IMG/VR virus record: IMGVR_UViG_3300046462_000973
Coordinates: 1 to 58,168 of that record
DNA: 58,168 nucleotides
Reading direction: 5' to 3' (one strand)
Source of the DNA: a virus
Each line of letters opens with the position of its first letter. The first letter of the stretch is position 1. The notes beneath the pieces are model-generated. The model searched no databases. It was not told where the DNA came from and saw nothing but the letters and a program-made list of their open reading frames with translations. Made by a program: the position numbers and the translations under genes. Positions 44,099 through 51,365 of this stretch are shown in pieces.

Positions 44099-44661
44099 GT
44101 TATTATTCCCTTATCGTGTTCTGCTTTTTTTGCTTTTTTAGTTTCCCATGCTTTCGTTGGATTCCATTTTGGTTCACTGGCAGAACCCCAACTATTTTTG
44201 TATTTTTCTCTTCTCGTTTTCCAATGTTTTGTTGGATTTGCTAATCTATTTGGTTGTGAACGTATCAATTCCAATTGCGTTATAAAGCGGATATTATCAT
44301 ATCTATTGTTTTCATAGTCCTTCACTATATGAGAAGCATATATTTTTTTCCCTTCCTTTTCGGCTTTTTTAATATGTACCTGTTTATAAACAAAATGGTC
44401 GGCAACTGCCCGATGAATGTAAATTGTGCGGTTTTTTTTCACACCTTTTTCGTCCGTTACTACAATGCTTGTAAATAAAAACGGCTCAATCCCATTTGTT
44501 CGGGTGGCTTTAATTATTTCGGGATAAACCCTAAAATATTCAACCCCATTGCGTATGCCAATTGAAAGGTTCCGTTCTAAAGATTTAATTTGCCCAAAAT
44601 TTGAAATACGATAGTTTTTTAAATCATAAAGCTGTTTCCAAACTTCTATTTGTTCTCCCAT
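44095..44661 (-). CDS. NUMOD4/HNH-type homing endonuclease
   Basis: 188 residues. NUMOD4 motif at the N-terminus (EVWKQLYDLKNYRISNFGQI at about 6-25), then an HNH-like core: IYIHRAVADHF (about 80-90), ASHIVKDYENNRYDNIRFIT (about 110-129), then a basic C-terminal region with NUMOD-like repeats (WNPTKAWETKKAKK). Free-standing homing endonucleases of this type spread between phage genomes. It overlaps the neighbouring gene start by four bases. Confidence 0.8.
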   Translation of the reverse strand: MGEQIEVWKQLYDLKNYRISNFGQIKSLERNLSIGIRNGVEYFRVYPEIIKATRTNGIEPFLFTSIVVTDEKGVKKNRTIYIHRAVADHFVYKQVHIKKAEKEGKKIYASHIVKDYENNRYDNIRFITQLELIRSQPNRLANPTKHWKTRREKYKNSWGSASEPKWNPTKAWETKKAKKAEHDKGIIT

Positions 44662-44670
44662 ATTTATTAT

Positions 44671-44919
44671 CTATTTGGATTTATTTTCATATTTTGAAAT
44701 TTCTTTTTCGAAATGTTCCCACAATTCATGTTCTATTTGTATAAATTTTAAAGGAGCTATGATTACATCTTTTCTACTTTCTTTTCTAATAAAACTCACA
44801 AGAGTTCCAATTGCTCCATAATAAAAGTTTCTTAATCTTTCAATTTGTTCCTTGTCGTCTTTATTTGGTTTGTCCTTGATAAACATTTCAAATAGTTCTT
44901 CAATAATCAATTTTTCCAT
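44671..44919 (-). CDS. Hypothetical protein (82 aa)
   Basis: Start taken at ATG 44919; a longer frame needs a TTG start. Helical, charged (KLIIEELFEMFIKDKPNKDD). No domain recognised. It stops (TAG) nine bases before the endonuclease start. Confidence 0.55.
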   Translation of the reverse strand: MEKLIIEELFEMFIKDKPNKDDKEQIERLRNFYYGAIGTLVSFIRKESRKDVIIAPLKFIQIEHELWEHFEKEISKYENKSK

Positions 44920-44971
44920 ATTTATTGTATATCTAATAATTTTTTTTCTTTTCAATTATTGTTGCCATAAA

Positions 44972-45187
44972 TTATATTTTATTGTCACAGAAATAATTTA
45001 ATGCTTTTATTAAAGATTGAAATATTATAAATCTTCCACCTAACAGATAAAAGAAAAGATCTATAATCCATATAAAAAACAGGAAGTAAAAAAAAAGGAG
45101 TAATGATACCACTAAAAGGCATATTACTCCAACAACTCCACTTAAAAAGTAAATTATTTGGGCTAATATATCTTTTATTTTTTCCAT
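44972..45187 (-). CDS. Small membrane protein with two spans (71 aa)
   Basis: Two hydrophobic segments: IIYFLSGVVGVICLLVVSLL (about 11-30) and FFYFLFFIWIIDLFFYLLGG (about 32-51). Possibly holin-like in topology, but no lysis gene is adjacent. Function unknown. Confidence 0.5.
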   Translation of the reverse strand: MEKIKDILAQIIYFLSGVVGVICLLVVSLLLFFYFLFFIWIIDLFFYLLGGRFIIFQSLIKALNYFCDNKI

Positions 45188-45435
45188 TATATTTTACTAA
45201 GACTCATTATAACATATCCTTCTTCAAGTCCAAATTGTCCACCTTTCAATACATAATCTACTTTTCTATGCAGAAATCGACCTGTATAACAAAGTTCTTT
45301 TCCATCATATTCCTTCAGCACCAATTCATCACCTCTCTCAAAATCACGATCATCCTTTCTGAGTTCCCAAGATTTTAATCCAGAGATAATCAAAGAGAAA
45401 TATTCTTTGTATATTTTAAGTTCGTGGATTTTCAT
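45187..45435 (-). CDS. DUF3850 (ASCH/PUA-like) RNA-binding protein
   Basis: 82 residues, a complete DUF3850 domain: MKIHELKIYKEYFSLIISGL, then WELRKDDRDFERGDELVLKE and a terminal FGLEEGYVIMSL. These small PUA-like proteins are frequent in phages and are thought to bind RNA or act on modified bases. Function unproven. Confidence 0.85.
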   Translation of the reverse strand: MKIHELKIYKEYFSLIISGLKSWELRKDDRDFERGDELVLKEYDGKELCYTGRFLHRKVDYVLKGGQFGLEEGYVIMSLSKI

Positions 45436-45586
45436 AAGTCATTTTTTTTATGCAAGTTTTATGCAATCTATCAAAAGCTTTCAGTTTTGCTACAAATTCT
45501 GTCAATGGAATTGGATAGGTGAGAACATGCTTTTCTCCACAATTATGGCATAAAAGGGTAGTTCCAGAAATAGTTGTTTTTCCCAT
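45416..45586 (-). CDS. Small zinc-ribbon-like protein (56 aa)
   Basis: ORF from ATG 45586 to TAA 45416. It has CHNCGEKH (residues 13-20) and a second candidate ligand pair in DRLHKTCIKK, consistent with a treble-clef or zinc ribbon. It overlaps the DUF3850 gene start by 20 bases. A perfect 12-bp hairpin lies 15 bases upstream. Confidence 0.5.
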   Translation of the reverse strand: MGKTTISGTTLLCHNCGEKHVLTYPIPLTEFVAKLKAFDRLHKTCIKKMTYENPRT

Positions 45587-45600
45587 AATGTTTAAAATTA

Positions 45601-45633
45601 ATCCAACTACTCTAAACTATCGAGTAGTTGGAT
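45601..45633. repeat. Perfect 12-bp inverted repeat in a 5' leader
   Basis: ATCCAACTACTC (45601-45612) and GAGTAGTTGGAT (45622-45633) are exact reverse complements around a 9-base loop, between a leftward promoter candidate at 45678 and the zinc-ribbon gene. No T run follows in either direction, so it is an operator or RNA leader hairpin rather than a terminator. Confidence 0.75.
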
Positions 45634-45677
45634 AATTCACTCAAAAAAATGTAACTAATAAAACAAACAAGTGTGTT

Positions 45678-45685
45678 CAAAATTA
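45678..45685 (-). promoter_or_regulatory. Leftward promoter -7 box candidate
   Basis: Minus strand reads TAATTTTG, matching TAnnTTTG, 92 bases before ATG 45586 in a gene-free stretch (45587-45811). No -33 TTTG at the ideal spacing. Confidence 0.4.
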
Positions 45686-45811
45686 ATGCTTTGGGGCAAA
45701 ATTCTTGTGTTAATTTCCTTTAAATGAACTTTTAAAATACTAAAATATAATAAATTTCAACATAAAGGTTATTTTTTACCATTTATTTTCTTATTATTTA
45801 AAATTAATATG

Positions 45812-46258
45812 CTATATATTATTGGGTATTTCTTGTTTTAAAAGTTTTAAAGCCTCTTGTAAACCTACTTCTAAGGCTTCTTTGTGAGATTTATTATCTC
45901 GATAATGAAAATGATTAGGATGTTTTAGTTCTGCTATAGGAGTCTTTATTATTTTAATGTCATTCCAGTTGGAAACAGTAGAAATCCATCTAATTTCATT
46001 TTTATAATGAACCTCTGAATCTCTTGACACTTCAACATCAATATTGTAAATTTCCCGAAGCCATGCTTGAAGGTGTGCCTGTGTGGGACGAGCCACACAT
46101 TTTACCCATTGTGAATTTTTAGATCCTGTTGGATGCCGGGATTCAAATTCGGTTCCGTCAGAACCAAAATGATAATAACAGATTTCATCAAATCCTAATT
46201 CTTTAGCCAAATATGCTGTTTCATAAGTAACTTTGCTCTCTTGTACTGATTTTTCCAT
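45812..46258 (-). CDS. Conserved phage protein (148 aa)
   Basis: Begins with a TYETAYLAKELGFDEICYYH motif and has PTQAHLQAWLREIYNIDV (about 77-94), then a C-terminal EALEVGLQEALKLL. This layout recurs in Bacteroidota phages and is related to the protein at 55247-55621. Function unknown. Confidence 0.65.
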   Translation of the reverse strand: MEKSVQESKVTYETAYLAKELGFDEICYYHFGSDGTEFESRHPTGSKNSQWVKCVARPTQAHLQAWLREIYNIDVEVSRDSEVHYKNEIRWISTVSNWNDIKIIKTPIAELKHPNHFHYRDNKSHKEALEVGLQEALKLLKQEIPNNI

Positions 46259-46515
46259 TATTCAACACTTCTTTTTGGAATATAGGCAAAATGTAATTTA
46301 CCTAATTTTATACTTCTTCTAGGCTTATATCTTTCACTAAATACAGGACTATTTGATAATACTTTTTTACATATTAATCCACGTCCCAATATTTGAAAGG
46401 TTAAAATATTTTTTGAATAATAAAAAGTCCAACAACCTTTTCCGAATAAATACAATGAATGGTGATAAGATTTACCACTATTAAAACTATAAAATCGAAA
46501 ACGGCGTTTTTTCAT
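46258..46515 (-). CDS. Basic hypothetical protein (85 aa)
   Basis: Strongly basic and aromatic (RRFRFYSFNSGKSYHHSLYL at about 4-23), Cys at 28 and 49. No homologue recognised. It starts within the gap after the recoding-like region and shares one base with the next gene start. Confidence 0.5.
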   Translation of the reverse strand: MKKRRFRFYSFNSGKSYHHSLYLFGKGCWTFYYSKNILTFQILGRGLICKKVLSNSPVFSERYKPRRSIKLGKLHFAYIPKRSVE

Positions 46516-46519
46516 GTTT

Positions 46520-46704
46520 TTACTGATTTACTGCATTAATTGGCAATATGTTAGAAGCATTAAAATAGTTGGAATTAATTACATTTGTATCGCCAATATT
46601 TGATGTGAATGTATGTGGAGTATTGCTTACTGATAAAATGCCTGTTGGTTGTGATGTACCCACGCCTGCACTTCTAGTTGTTCCAATACTCCAAACTAAA
46701 AAGG
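46520..46704 (-). other. Start-less open frame, possible -1 frameshift extension
   Basis: Directly downstream of the 46696-46908 stop, the -1 frame is open for about 61 codons (PFLVWSIGTTRSAGVG, then QPTGILSVSNTPHTFTSN) and closes with TAA at 46520-46522, seven bases before the next gene. No ATG/GTG start is in a sensible place. It would be read if ribosomes slip on C-CCT-TTT before TAG. It may instead be a broken or mis-sequenced gene, or chance. Confidence 0.4.
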
Positions 46705-46908
46705 GCGCACAACAATTTCAATTTGATCCAATTCATTTTTTTTATCTGTGGGAATTTCCATAGCCGCTGACATTAAAACATTTTGTTGATCTGAAGATAA
46801 TATGGTTTTCATATCGATTAAAACTTTTGATTTTAATCCATCTTCTTTTATTTGTTTTTCTGTTGGATGCCACAGAACCGCATACTGAAATAATTTTGGA
46901 GTTACCAT
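46696..46908 (-). CDS. Conserved small phage protein (70 aa)
   Basis: The pattern KLFQYAVLWHPTEKQIKEDG, SKVLIDMKTILSSDQQNVLM, and a terminal LDQIEIVVRPF matches a small protein found in very many tailed phages. Complete ORFs of this family normally end at V-RPF. Here the stop is TAG, immediately after CCCTTTT. Function unknown. Confidence 0.75.
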   Translation of the reverse strand: MVTPKLFQYAVLWHPTEKQIKEDGLKSKVLIDMKTILSSDQQNVLMSAAMEIPTDKKNELDQIEIVVRPF

Positions 46909-46914
46909 TTTTAT

Positions 46915-47262
46915 CTAATTTAAAGTTTCTATAATCACTTTTTTTAATCCTTTCGGTTCAATACTAAAAGTTAATAACACCATATCGCAAATTAATTTAT
47001 GTCCCTTTTCGGCTGCTTCCTAAGTAGTATATCTTTGCTGATGCTCGTCATATTCTCCGCCAAAAACCATAGTTTCAAATAATATTGGAGGTCCTGCAAA
47101 ATAAGAATGGTCAAGCCCTAAAAAAACAGTTGAAATTTTGACATTTCCTATTTCCGTTTTTTCAACAATGCAGTTTTGGAAATTATTCATCCACATTGCA
47201 GCTTCCAACATATTATTTGCTTTAACCGGAATTTTATCTTTTAGAATATACCAATCACTCAT
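46915..47262 (-). pseudogene. Conserved phage protein gene interrupted by in-frame TAG
   Basis: The first 80 codons (ATG 47262) encode SDWYILKDKIPVKANNMLEA, VSTVFLG-like (KISTVFLGLDHSYF) and FETMVFGGEYDEHQQRYTT, a family in which the next residue is normally an aromatic, often Trp. Here it is TAG (47020-47022). The same frame continues with EAAEKGHKLICDMV and stops at 46915. A TGG to TAG change is the simplest explanation; readthrough is possible. Confidence 0.7.
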
Positions 47263-47500
47263 TCTTTTTGTTTTTATTTAAAAAATCAATATAATCATTC
47301 TCACCCATACATACAATTTGTGGATCCTTACTCATTATATAATTGCAGAATGATTTTTCAGTAACTTTTTTTGTTCTATGAATCCAATTAATATAGGCAC
47401 TCTCGATATGCAACCCAAAAGATTCCAAATTATGATAGACGGTAAAAACATGATGTTTCCCATTTACATCAAAAGATAAAGTTGCTTTTTTGTAGTTCAT
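47255..47500 (-). CDS. Hypothetical protein (81 aa)
   Basis: Starts NYKKATLSFDVNGKHHVFTV, a beta-hairpin-like opening, then a Cys-containing helix. No domain recognised. Stop overlaps the next gene's start. Confidence 0.55.
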   Translation of the reverse strand: MNYKKATLSFDVNGKHHVFTVYHNLESFGLHIESAYINWIHRTKKVTEKSFCNYIMSKDPQIVCMGENDYIDFLNKNKKNE

Positions 47501-47502
47501 GT

Positions 47503-47742
47503 TTACTGTATTCTAGTGATGGATCCTCTAACGGATCTAAACTTTTTTTCTGGAATTAGTTTTTTTGCATTCACAAACATGGCCGAAAATGACCGATCAG
47601 CAAAGTAATCATATTTATACCTGTGATGGATTATAAAGTCTCTTTTTTTAAAACTAGCGCCAAGCTCCAATTCATTTAGTTTTTCTACTATAAAACTAAA
47701 GTATGTTTTTTGTTTCTTGGCCGTAATAAATACTTTCTGCAT
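47503..47742 (-). CDS. Hypothetical basic protein (79 aa)
   Basis: Basic (isoelectric point clearly above 9 by composition) and aromatic (KKQKTYFSFIVEKLNELELG at about 9-28). It overlaps the preceding gene by 47 bases, in a different frame, typical of this compact block. No homologue recognised. Confidence 0.45.
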   Translation of the reverse strand: MQKVFITAKKQKTYFSFIVEKLNELELGASFKKRDFIIHHRYKYDYFADRSFSAMFVNAKKLIPEKKFRSVRGSITRIQ

Positions 47743-48202
47743 TTTCTGTAAATTCTAAATTAAATCCAGTCAAATCTTCTATAGTTATAATGTTGTTTTG
47801 AAGTTGCCATTCCCCGTTCCCGTTATCCCAAAAAATATTTAAATTTGTATCTTTTAATTTAATCATTTTCCCTGGAGAAAATCTAAGATCATAAAGCGAA
47901 AAGCCTTCAAACAGACACCTATCTTTGGCTTTTTGATATTCCTCTTTTTCTTTTCGCCACTTTTTTAGATAAGTACTAGCATTTTCACTAGACAAAGTAT
48001 GTGGTGGTTTCGCAGGATCCATAATAACCCAATTATCACCAATAAATTTACAAGGCAAAAACATCCAAATTTCGGGTACTGCTATTAATAAATGAGTATA
48101 ATTGTAAATCCGATCTGATGTCTCTTTAGTTTTATAGCGATATTTTTTCTTTATCTCTTCTTGAAGCAAAATAAAGGAAGTCATTGGAATCAAGGTTTTC
48201 AT
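47696..48202 (-). CDS. Hypothetical protein (168 aa)
   Basis: Contains HLLIAVPEIWMFLPCKFIGD (about 37-56), a predicted strand/loop, a helix with YLKKWRKEKEEYQKAKDRCL and a beta-rich C-terminus with WDNGNGEWQLQNNIITIED. Not recognised. A TATATTTG box lies 36-43 bases upstream of its ATG. Confidence 0.55.
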   Translation of the reverse strand: MKTLIPMTSFILLQEEIKKKYRYKTKETSDRIYNYTHLLIAVPEIWMFLPCKFIGDNWVIMDPAKPPHTLSSENASTYLKKWRKEKEEYQKAKDRCLFEGFSLYDLRFSPGKMIKLKDTNLNIFWDNGNGEWQLQNNIITIEDLTGFNLEFTENAESIYYGQETKNIL

Positions 48203-48237
48203 AAATAGCCAATTATACTTAACGTACTAATTCTTAC

Positions 48238-48245
48238 CAAATATA
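48238..48245 (-). promoter_or_regulatory. Leftward promoter -7 box
   Basis: Minus strand reads TATATTTG, exact TAnnTTTG, in a 104-base gap upstream of ATG 48202. With the terminator at 48554 it marks a transcription-unit boundary in the leftward block. Confidence 0.5.
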
Positions 48246-48306
48246 TATAATTATTTGATACTGTTGTAATTAAGAATAAAATATTTTTAACTTTTTAACA
48301 TTTTGA

Positions 48307-48501
48307 CTAATTTTTTATGTCTGTAACTATAAAAGTTTCCTCACATTCGGAACATTTTATTTCCAAATTACAGTTTTGTGCTTTATTGTCACAATCCATA
48401 GATTTTTTCACTCCTGGTTCATCCAATATATCCAAAAAAGATTTACAGTATGGACAAACACACACTACTTCAATTAAGGTATTAGCGCTTGTTGTTTTCA
48501 T
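48307..48501 (-). CDS. Zinc-ribbon protein (64 aa)
   Basis: Two Cys pairs, CPYC (residues 16-19) and CSEC (50-53), with two more Cys between (37 and 44), give a compact zinc ribbon. It ends in TAG. Probably a nucleic-acid or protein binding adaptor; function unknown. Confidence 0.65.
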   Translation of the reverse strand: MKTTSANTLIEVVCVCPYCKSFLDILDEPGVKKSMDCDNKAQNCNLEIKCSECEETFIVTDIKN

Positions 48502-48553
48502 AATTTATAATTTTTATGGTTTTCTATTACTAAATAACAAAAAAAAGAGATAC

Positions 48554-48590
48554 AAAAAAACCCCAATGTTACTACTGATAACAAAAGGGG
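48554..48590 (-). terminator. Leftward intrinsic terminator
   Basis: On the minus strand CCCC-TTT-TGTTA pairs with TAACA-TT-GGGG, followed by seven T. It sits between the membrane protein gene at 48623 and the zinc-ribbon gene. Confidence 0.75.
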
Positions 48591-48622
48591 CTTCTAAGCA
48601 AATATGAGTATAACAAATATAA

Positions 48623-48811
48623 TTAAAAAAGTTGATACCCAATAAATACCCATATAAGTCCTAAAATAGCATAAGCCCAACTTTCAGTATCTTTACTAAA
48701 GTTATTTTCTGGTTTTCTTGTAATTTTTCTAGTTTTTGCGGAAAAATAATCGCCTATTGTCAATGATAAAGGAAATAATATCATCCAAAGAATAAAATCT
48801 ATATGTTTCAT
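48623..48811 (-). CDS. Small membrane protein (62 aa)
   Basis: Two hydrophobic segments, FILWMILFPLSLTIGDYF (about 5-22) and WAYAILGLIWVFIGYQLF (about 45-62), with a basic, charged linker. Its start overlaps the preceding gene's stop by four bases. Function unknown. Confidence 0.55.
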   Translation of the reverse strand: MKHIDFILWMILFPLSLTIGDYFSAKTRKITRKPENNFSKDTESWAYAILGLIWVFIGYQLF

Positions 48812-49251
48812 CTTTTTTTAATGTGTTTTAAATTTGTTATTCCCATATAAATTCCATAACCGCTACAGGCGAGTTCAAATAAACCGTACCATATTTTTCC
48901 ATGCAAAAAATAATCAATGGCCCAATAAATAAAAATGATTTGAAGTGCAAACAAAAGATAAGTTGTACCTAACAGAAATTTTAAAAATCTTTCTTGGAAT
49001 CTAGTGATATGACCATAAATCGCTTTTCCTAAAATAGTATTATCATCGTTATTATCCGTCACATCAATTTCTAAGGGATATTTTATATTTCTTTCAAATT
49101 CTTTTTTTTGGATGAATTTAGCATTCATATTATTTATTTGATCCAAAAAAAGGTCAATATCTCCCTGCTCTTTGGATAAAAGTTTTACACCACAATAATG
49201 AAATCCGTCTTTTGATTTACATTTGTAATAAAAATCACATTCTTTTTCCAT
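48808..49251 (-). CDS. Membrane protein with Cys-containing N-terminus (147 aa)
   Basis: Cys at 5, 11 and 20 near the N-terminus (CDFYYKCKSKDGFHYCGVKL), a soluble region to ~80, then hydrophobic segments FLKFLLGTTYLLFALQIIFI (about 89-108) and GLFELACSGYGIYMGITN (about 123-140). Function unknown. Confidence 0.55.
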   Translation of the reverse strand: MEKECDFYYKCKSKDGFHYCGVKLLSKEQGDIDLFLDQINNMNAKFIQKKEFERNIKYPLEIDVTDNNDDNTILGKAIYGHITRFQERFLKFLLGTTYLLFALQIIFIYWAIDYFLHGKIWYGLFELACSGYGIYMGITNLKHIKKR

Positions 49252-49643
49252 TAGCTATTTTGATTTATTTCTGTGGCAATATATTGAACAACAGAAATAT
49301 CAAGATAATATTCCCTATCCTCAAATCGTACCCATTCACCGTGTTTGTCTCCTCTGTTTAAATCTATGGTGTAAGCGTGTCTTCCCCCCGGAAGGGTGCT
49401 GTAAAAAATTTCCCCATTGGGTCTTCTTGCTGTTTTTTTGCCTGTTAAGTATTCTTCAAACTCACTAATCATATCCTGTTCGTCTTTTGGATTGTCTATC
49501 CAAGGAATAGCAATAAGATCCAAATCCCGCTGCAAACTGCCATGTATTACTAAATTATAGCCATATTGTTTGGCAATTTGTTTTAGATGCTCAAAAAAAA
49601 CAGCATAAAGTCCAGGCTTTACTTGTGTTGGTTTTTCGCCCAT
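49251..49643 (-). CDS. Conserved phage protein with nucleotidyltransferase-like motif (130 aa)
   Basis: The segment NLVIHGSLQRDLDLIAIPWI (about 30-49) carries G-S-x3-D-x-D, resembling the minimal nucleotidyltransferase active-site motif, and the family pattern GGRHAYTIDLNRGD with a final YLDISVV. Similar proteins are common in phages. The third catalytic Asp would be in the C-terminal strand; activity is not certain. Confidence 0.65.
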   Translation of the reverse strand: MGEKPTQVKPGLYAVFFEHLKQIAKQYGYNLVIHGSLQRDLDLIAIPWIDNPKDEQDMISEFEEYLTGKKTARRPNGEIFYSTLPGGRHAYTIDLNRGDKHGEWVRFEDREYYLDISVVQYIATEINQNS

Positions 49644-49645
49644 GA

Positions 49646-49924
49646 TTATTTCTCTATTTTATTTAAAACCTCGAAAACGTGAAAAACCAATTCCCCACTT
49701 TGTAACTGAAAAGTTCCCACATATTGTCCTTCTTCGTGACTTATTGGATTTCCGGTCCCGACAACCTCAAAAGTGCGTGATTCCTTTTCAGCTTCAATAT
49801 CCACTAGAATCCATATACATGGGATTCCTTTTTGCATTTGAAGGCTTAATATGGTTCCTCCTTTTGGAATTTCCAATTGAAAAACCATGTTTTGCAATTC
49901 ATATTTCCAAACTTGTCTTTTCAT
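49646..49924 (-). CDS. DUF7352-like conserved phage protein (92 aa)
   Basis: Recognised by WKYELQNMVFQLEIPKGGTI, ILSLQMQKGIPCIWILVD and FEVVGTGNPI...GTFQLQSGELVFHVFE, the pattern of the DUF7352 family frequent in tailed phages. Predicted beta sandwich. Function unknown. Confidence 0.75.
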   Translation of the reverse strand: MKRQVWKYELQNMVFQLEIPKGGTILSLQMQKGIPCIWILVDIEAEKESRTFEVVGTGNPISHEEGQYVGTFQLQSGELVFHVFEVLNKIEK

Positions 49925-49926
49925 AA

Positions 49927-50241
49927 TTATATCTCGATTTCAATTTTCTTTTTTTTTGGTTCCACCATATCCATAACTTCCTCGAATGTCATTTCTCCGA
50001 CTTCCTGTATTGGAGCAAAAAAAGATTGTTCATAATAATCTCCCCTCATAATCCAAGGAACTCCATGAGTACAAAAAACTACTGCTGGAACATTTCCTTC
50101 TCTAATTTTAATTCCATAAGTTAGGCATACACAAATAATATCTAAAACCGTGAATTCCTCTCCTTTTTTAAAACTTCCATTATGATGATCTTCTATCGCC
50201 ACAATTCTTTGTCCAATTGAAAATTTACTCCTCATTGCCAT
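49927..50241 (-). CDS. Conserved phage protein (104 aa)
   Basis: Contains FSIGQRIVAIEDHHNGSFKK (about 6-25) and GEEFTVLDIICVC, a small beta-barrel-like opening seen in Bacteroidota phage proteins, with an acidic, Lys-rich C-terminus. Function unknown. Confidence 0.6.
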   Translation of the reverse strand: MAMRSKFSIGQRIVAIEDHHNGSFKKGEEFTVLDIICVCLTYGIKIREGNVPAVVFCTHGVPWIMRGDYYEQSFFAPIQEVGEMTFEEVMDMVEPKKKKIEIEI

Positions 50242-50246
50242 ATTTA

Positions 50247-50507
50247 TTAAAAGAAATCAGTTATCATTTCCCCCACTATAGGACTATTGCTGTCTCCATC
50301 CCTAATATTTTTTGTTTGAGGAAGAATTACATTATTATAAAATTCTTTTTCTTCAATATAAACAAGTCCTAAATCATCATAAGCTCTTCCTAATTGTTCT
50401 ATGATAGATTCTATAATTTCTGTTTTATCTGTAAATATTTTTAAACAAAAAAAGCGTTCTATATTTCTTTTTTTGCATTTGAAATAAATAATATCTCCGT
50501 TTTGCAT
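50247..50507 (-). CDS. Hypothetical protein (86 aa)
   Basis: Beta-rich N-terminus (NGDIIYFKCKKRNIERFFCL), then helix and acidic loop. No domain recognised. Five bases from the next gene. Confidence 0.5.
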   Translation of the reverse strand: MQNGDIIYFKCKKRNIERFFCLKIFTDKTEIIESIIEQLGRAYDDLGLVYIEEKEFYNNVILPQTKNIRDGDSNSPIVGEMITDFF

Positions 50508-50509
50508 AA

Positions 50510-50914
50510 TTATTTACTTATCAATGTATTCCTATCAATTACCAAACCATTTTCAATAAGTTTGTATTGCCAATCAAAATGATTTTTATACATAAATTCT
50601 TCTAAAGCATTTAATTTTTTTAAATTAAAAACATAATCGTAATTGTGTTGCACAGCTAATAATAATTGTTCACATTGAATAACACCAATTATTTCACATA
50701 ATTCTTTATGTAAATCAAAACATTCCTCTTTTTTTAAATCCGATAGGGGCCGTAAAATTGGCTTTATTTCATCAACTTTATAATTCACCCTCTCAGCAAT
50801 TACCGATTCAATTACGTGTAAATCTACCCCTTCGATTTCACAAACAACGTCTTCAATCATAGCATCCAAACCATAAGGAATATACCCACAAATATGTTTT
50901 AGTTCTAGTTTCAT
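50510..50914 (-). CDS. Hypothetical protein (134 aa)
   Basis: Helical throughout, with KLELKHICGYIPYGLDAMIE at the start and CEIIGVIQCEQLLLAVQHNY in the middle. No recognised family. Ends TAA at 50510. Confidence 0.55.
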   Translation of the reverse strand: MKLELKHICGYIPYGLDAMIEDVVCEIEGVDLHVIESVIAERVNYKVDEIKPILRPLSDLKKEECFDLHKELCEIIGVIQCEQLLLAVQHNYDYVFNLKKLNALEEFMYKNHFDWQYKLIENGLVIDRNTLISK

Positions 50915-50928
50915 AAATTTATTTTTTA

Positions 50929-51129
50929 TTATTTAAAAGGAATTTTCAGTTTTTCGAATATCTCTTCGTAAGCCGCTATTTTTCCATAAGCTCCACCTAA
51001 TAAATAAGAAAATTCACTTAAAATAAGCTCCATTTCTTTTTTATCGCTTTCCGATGCCGATGATTTTTTTAATATAAATGCTATTTTTTTTAGTTTTTCA
51101 TGTGCCTCATTTAATTTTTTTAAATCCAT
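50929..51129 (-). CDS. Hypothetical helical protein (66 aa)
   Basis: Start set at ATG 51129; a longer frame from a TTG at 51207 would run into the tRNA-like segment. The product is mostly helix (DLKKLNEAHEKLKKIAFILK, then GGAYGKIAAYEEIFEKLK). Function unknown. Confidence 0.5.
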   Translation of the reverse strand: MDLKKLNEAHEKLKKIAFILKKSSASESDKKEMELILSEFSYLLGGAYGKIAAYEEIFEKLKIPFK

Positions 51130-51263
51130 AGTTTGTTTTATTAAGCAGTTTAATTTTAATAAAAAACGCAGTCTTTCCCGCTGTCGCCTTGCAAAGTGCT
51201 GCTCCAATTACAATCCTTTCGAACCTCTAAGGACTAATAGGGCTATCGACTTCCCTACACTAC

Positions 51264-51290
51264 AAGGGTTTTTGGAATCGAACCAATCTC
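51264..51290 (-). pseudogene. tRNA 3'-half-like fragment
   Basis: On the minus strand, immediately after tRNA-Met, a TTGG-TTCGATT-CCAA T-arm is followed by an AACCCTT acceptor-like strand. There is no D or anticodon arm next to it. A possible AAGGGTT partner lies about 170 bases upstream, beyond the Met tRNA, too far for an ordinary tRNA. Confidence 0.35.
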
Positions 51291-51291
51291 G

Positions 51292-51365
51292 TGGACCATC
51301 AAGGAATCGAACCTTGGACCTACTAATTATGAGTCAGTTGCTCTAACCATCTGAGCTAATGGACC
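51292..51365 (-). tRNA. tRNA-Met (anticodon CAT)
   Basis: A 74-base cloverleaf on the minus strand. Acceptor GGTCCAT/ATGGTCC has one T-T mismatch at position 3:70; D-stem GCTC/GAGC; anticodon stem ACTGA/TTAGT with loop CTCATAA; T-stem CAAGG/CCTTG with TTCGATT; discriminator A. No CCA is encoded. Anticodon CAT could be elongator Met or, if modified, Ile (AUA). In this AT-rich phage the second reading would be useful, as AUA codons are abundant. Confidence 0.85.

Noticed and set aside
44972-45187. Holin assignment for the two-span membrane protein
   Set aside because: Topology would allow it, but no endolysin is adjacent and it lies in the accessory block; membrane peptides are common there.
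46569-46763. Plus-strand ORF of 64 codons
   Set aside because: It is antisense to the minus-strand leftward genes and the possible frameshift extension; no supporting start context.
47020-47022. Genome-wide TAG recoding
   Set aside because: At least eight leftward genes terminate plausibly at TAG next to a downstream start, and no late gene holds an in-frame TAG. One interrupted gene does not support recoding.
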